From DASXTS01 sp036505275 (lineage in GTDB: Bacteria; Actinomycetota; Actinomycetes; Mycobacteriales; Pseudonocardiaceae): 5,256 bases of DNA. Below the pieces are notes generated by a model that saw only the letters and a list, made by a program, of their open reading frames with translations, was not told where the DNA came from and made no database searches. Location: positions 1 through 5,256 of the forward strand of contig DASXTS010000091.1 of assembly GCA_036505275.1 (NCBI GenBank). Reading direction: 5' to 3'. Shown in pieces: positions 5,232 through 5,256 of the stretch. A program made the translations under genes and the position numbers. Each line of letters opens with the position of its first letter. The stretch's first letter is position 1.

Positions 5232-5256
5232 CTGCTTCCCAGCGTTCGTTGCAGCA

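Noticed and set aside
5232..5256. GCTGC ... GCAGC short inverted pair after the hydrolase
   Set aside because: Only five base pairs, and the window ends here. A terminator cannot be claimed.

Overview
The window is GC-rich throughout. It carries a SigJ/ECF41-type sigma factor, an actinobacterial-style MMPL remnant and actinobacterial-style transposase remnants, so it most likely comes from an actinomycete chromosome (Streptomyces or Micromonospora-like). The genus cannot be fixed from this sequence. About half the window holds intact genes. The other half, roughly 1175-3300, is a patch of decayed coding sequence and insertion-sequence debris.

Left part (1-1174): an ECF41-type sigma factor on the minus strand, cut by the window edge, faces away from a small VOC (glyoxalase/bleomycin-resistance fold) gene on the plus strand. 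Between them lies an exactly symmetric arrangement: two oppositely directed copies of CCTCACA-N16-CGTC centred on base 548. This matches the SigJ/ECF41 promoter form (about TGTCACA, 16 bases, CGTC). The sigma factor therefore probably drives both itself and the VOC gene. A strong GC hairpin closes the VOC gene.

Middle part (1175-3314): the C-terminal piece of a His-Me finger (DNA/RNA non-specific) endonuclease lies on the minus strand, with no usable start codon. Frame-broken coding sequence lies upstream of it. A small intact cupin-fold gene on the plus strand follows, preceded by a UUCG-loop hairpin. After it come a possible antisense IS630-type transposase tail and a clear C-terminal fragment of an IS1634/IS4-type DDE transposase. 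The patch looks like repeated insertion and deletion in which one cupin gene has survived.

Right part (3315-5256): the first 131 residues of an MMPL-family transporter end abruptly. Its stop codon lies inside the ribosome binding site of a 502-residue membrane-anchored alpha/beta hydrolase of the PAF-acetylhydrolase/dienelactone-hydrolase type, with an intact apparent Ser-Asp-His triad. The two are arranged as a translationally coupled pair, although the transporter half is too short to work as a transporter.

I see no CRISPR array, tRNA, rRNA or complete mobile element. The best lead is the mirror-symmetric ECF41 promoter pair, followed by the MMPL stub coupled to the hydrolase.
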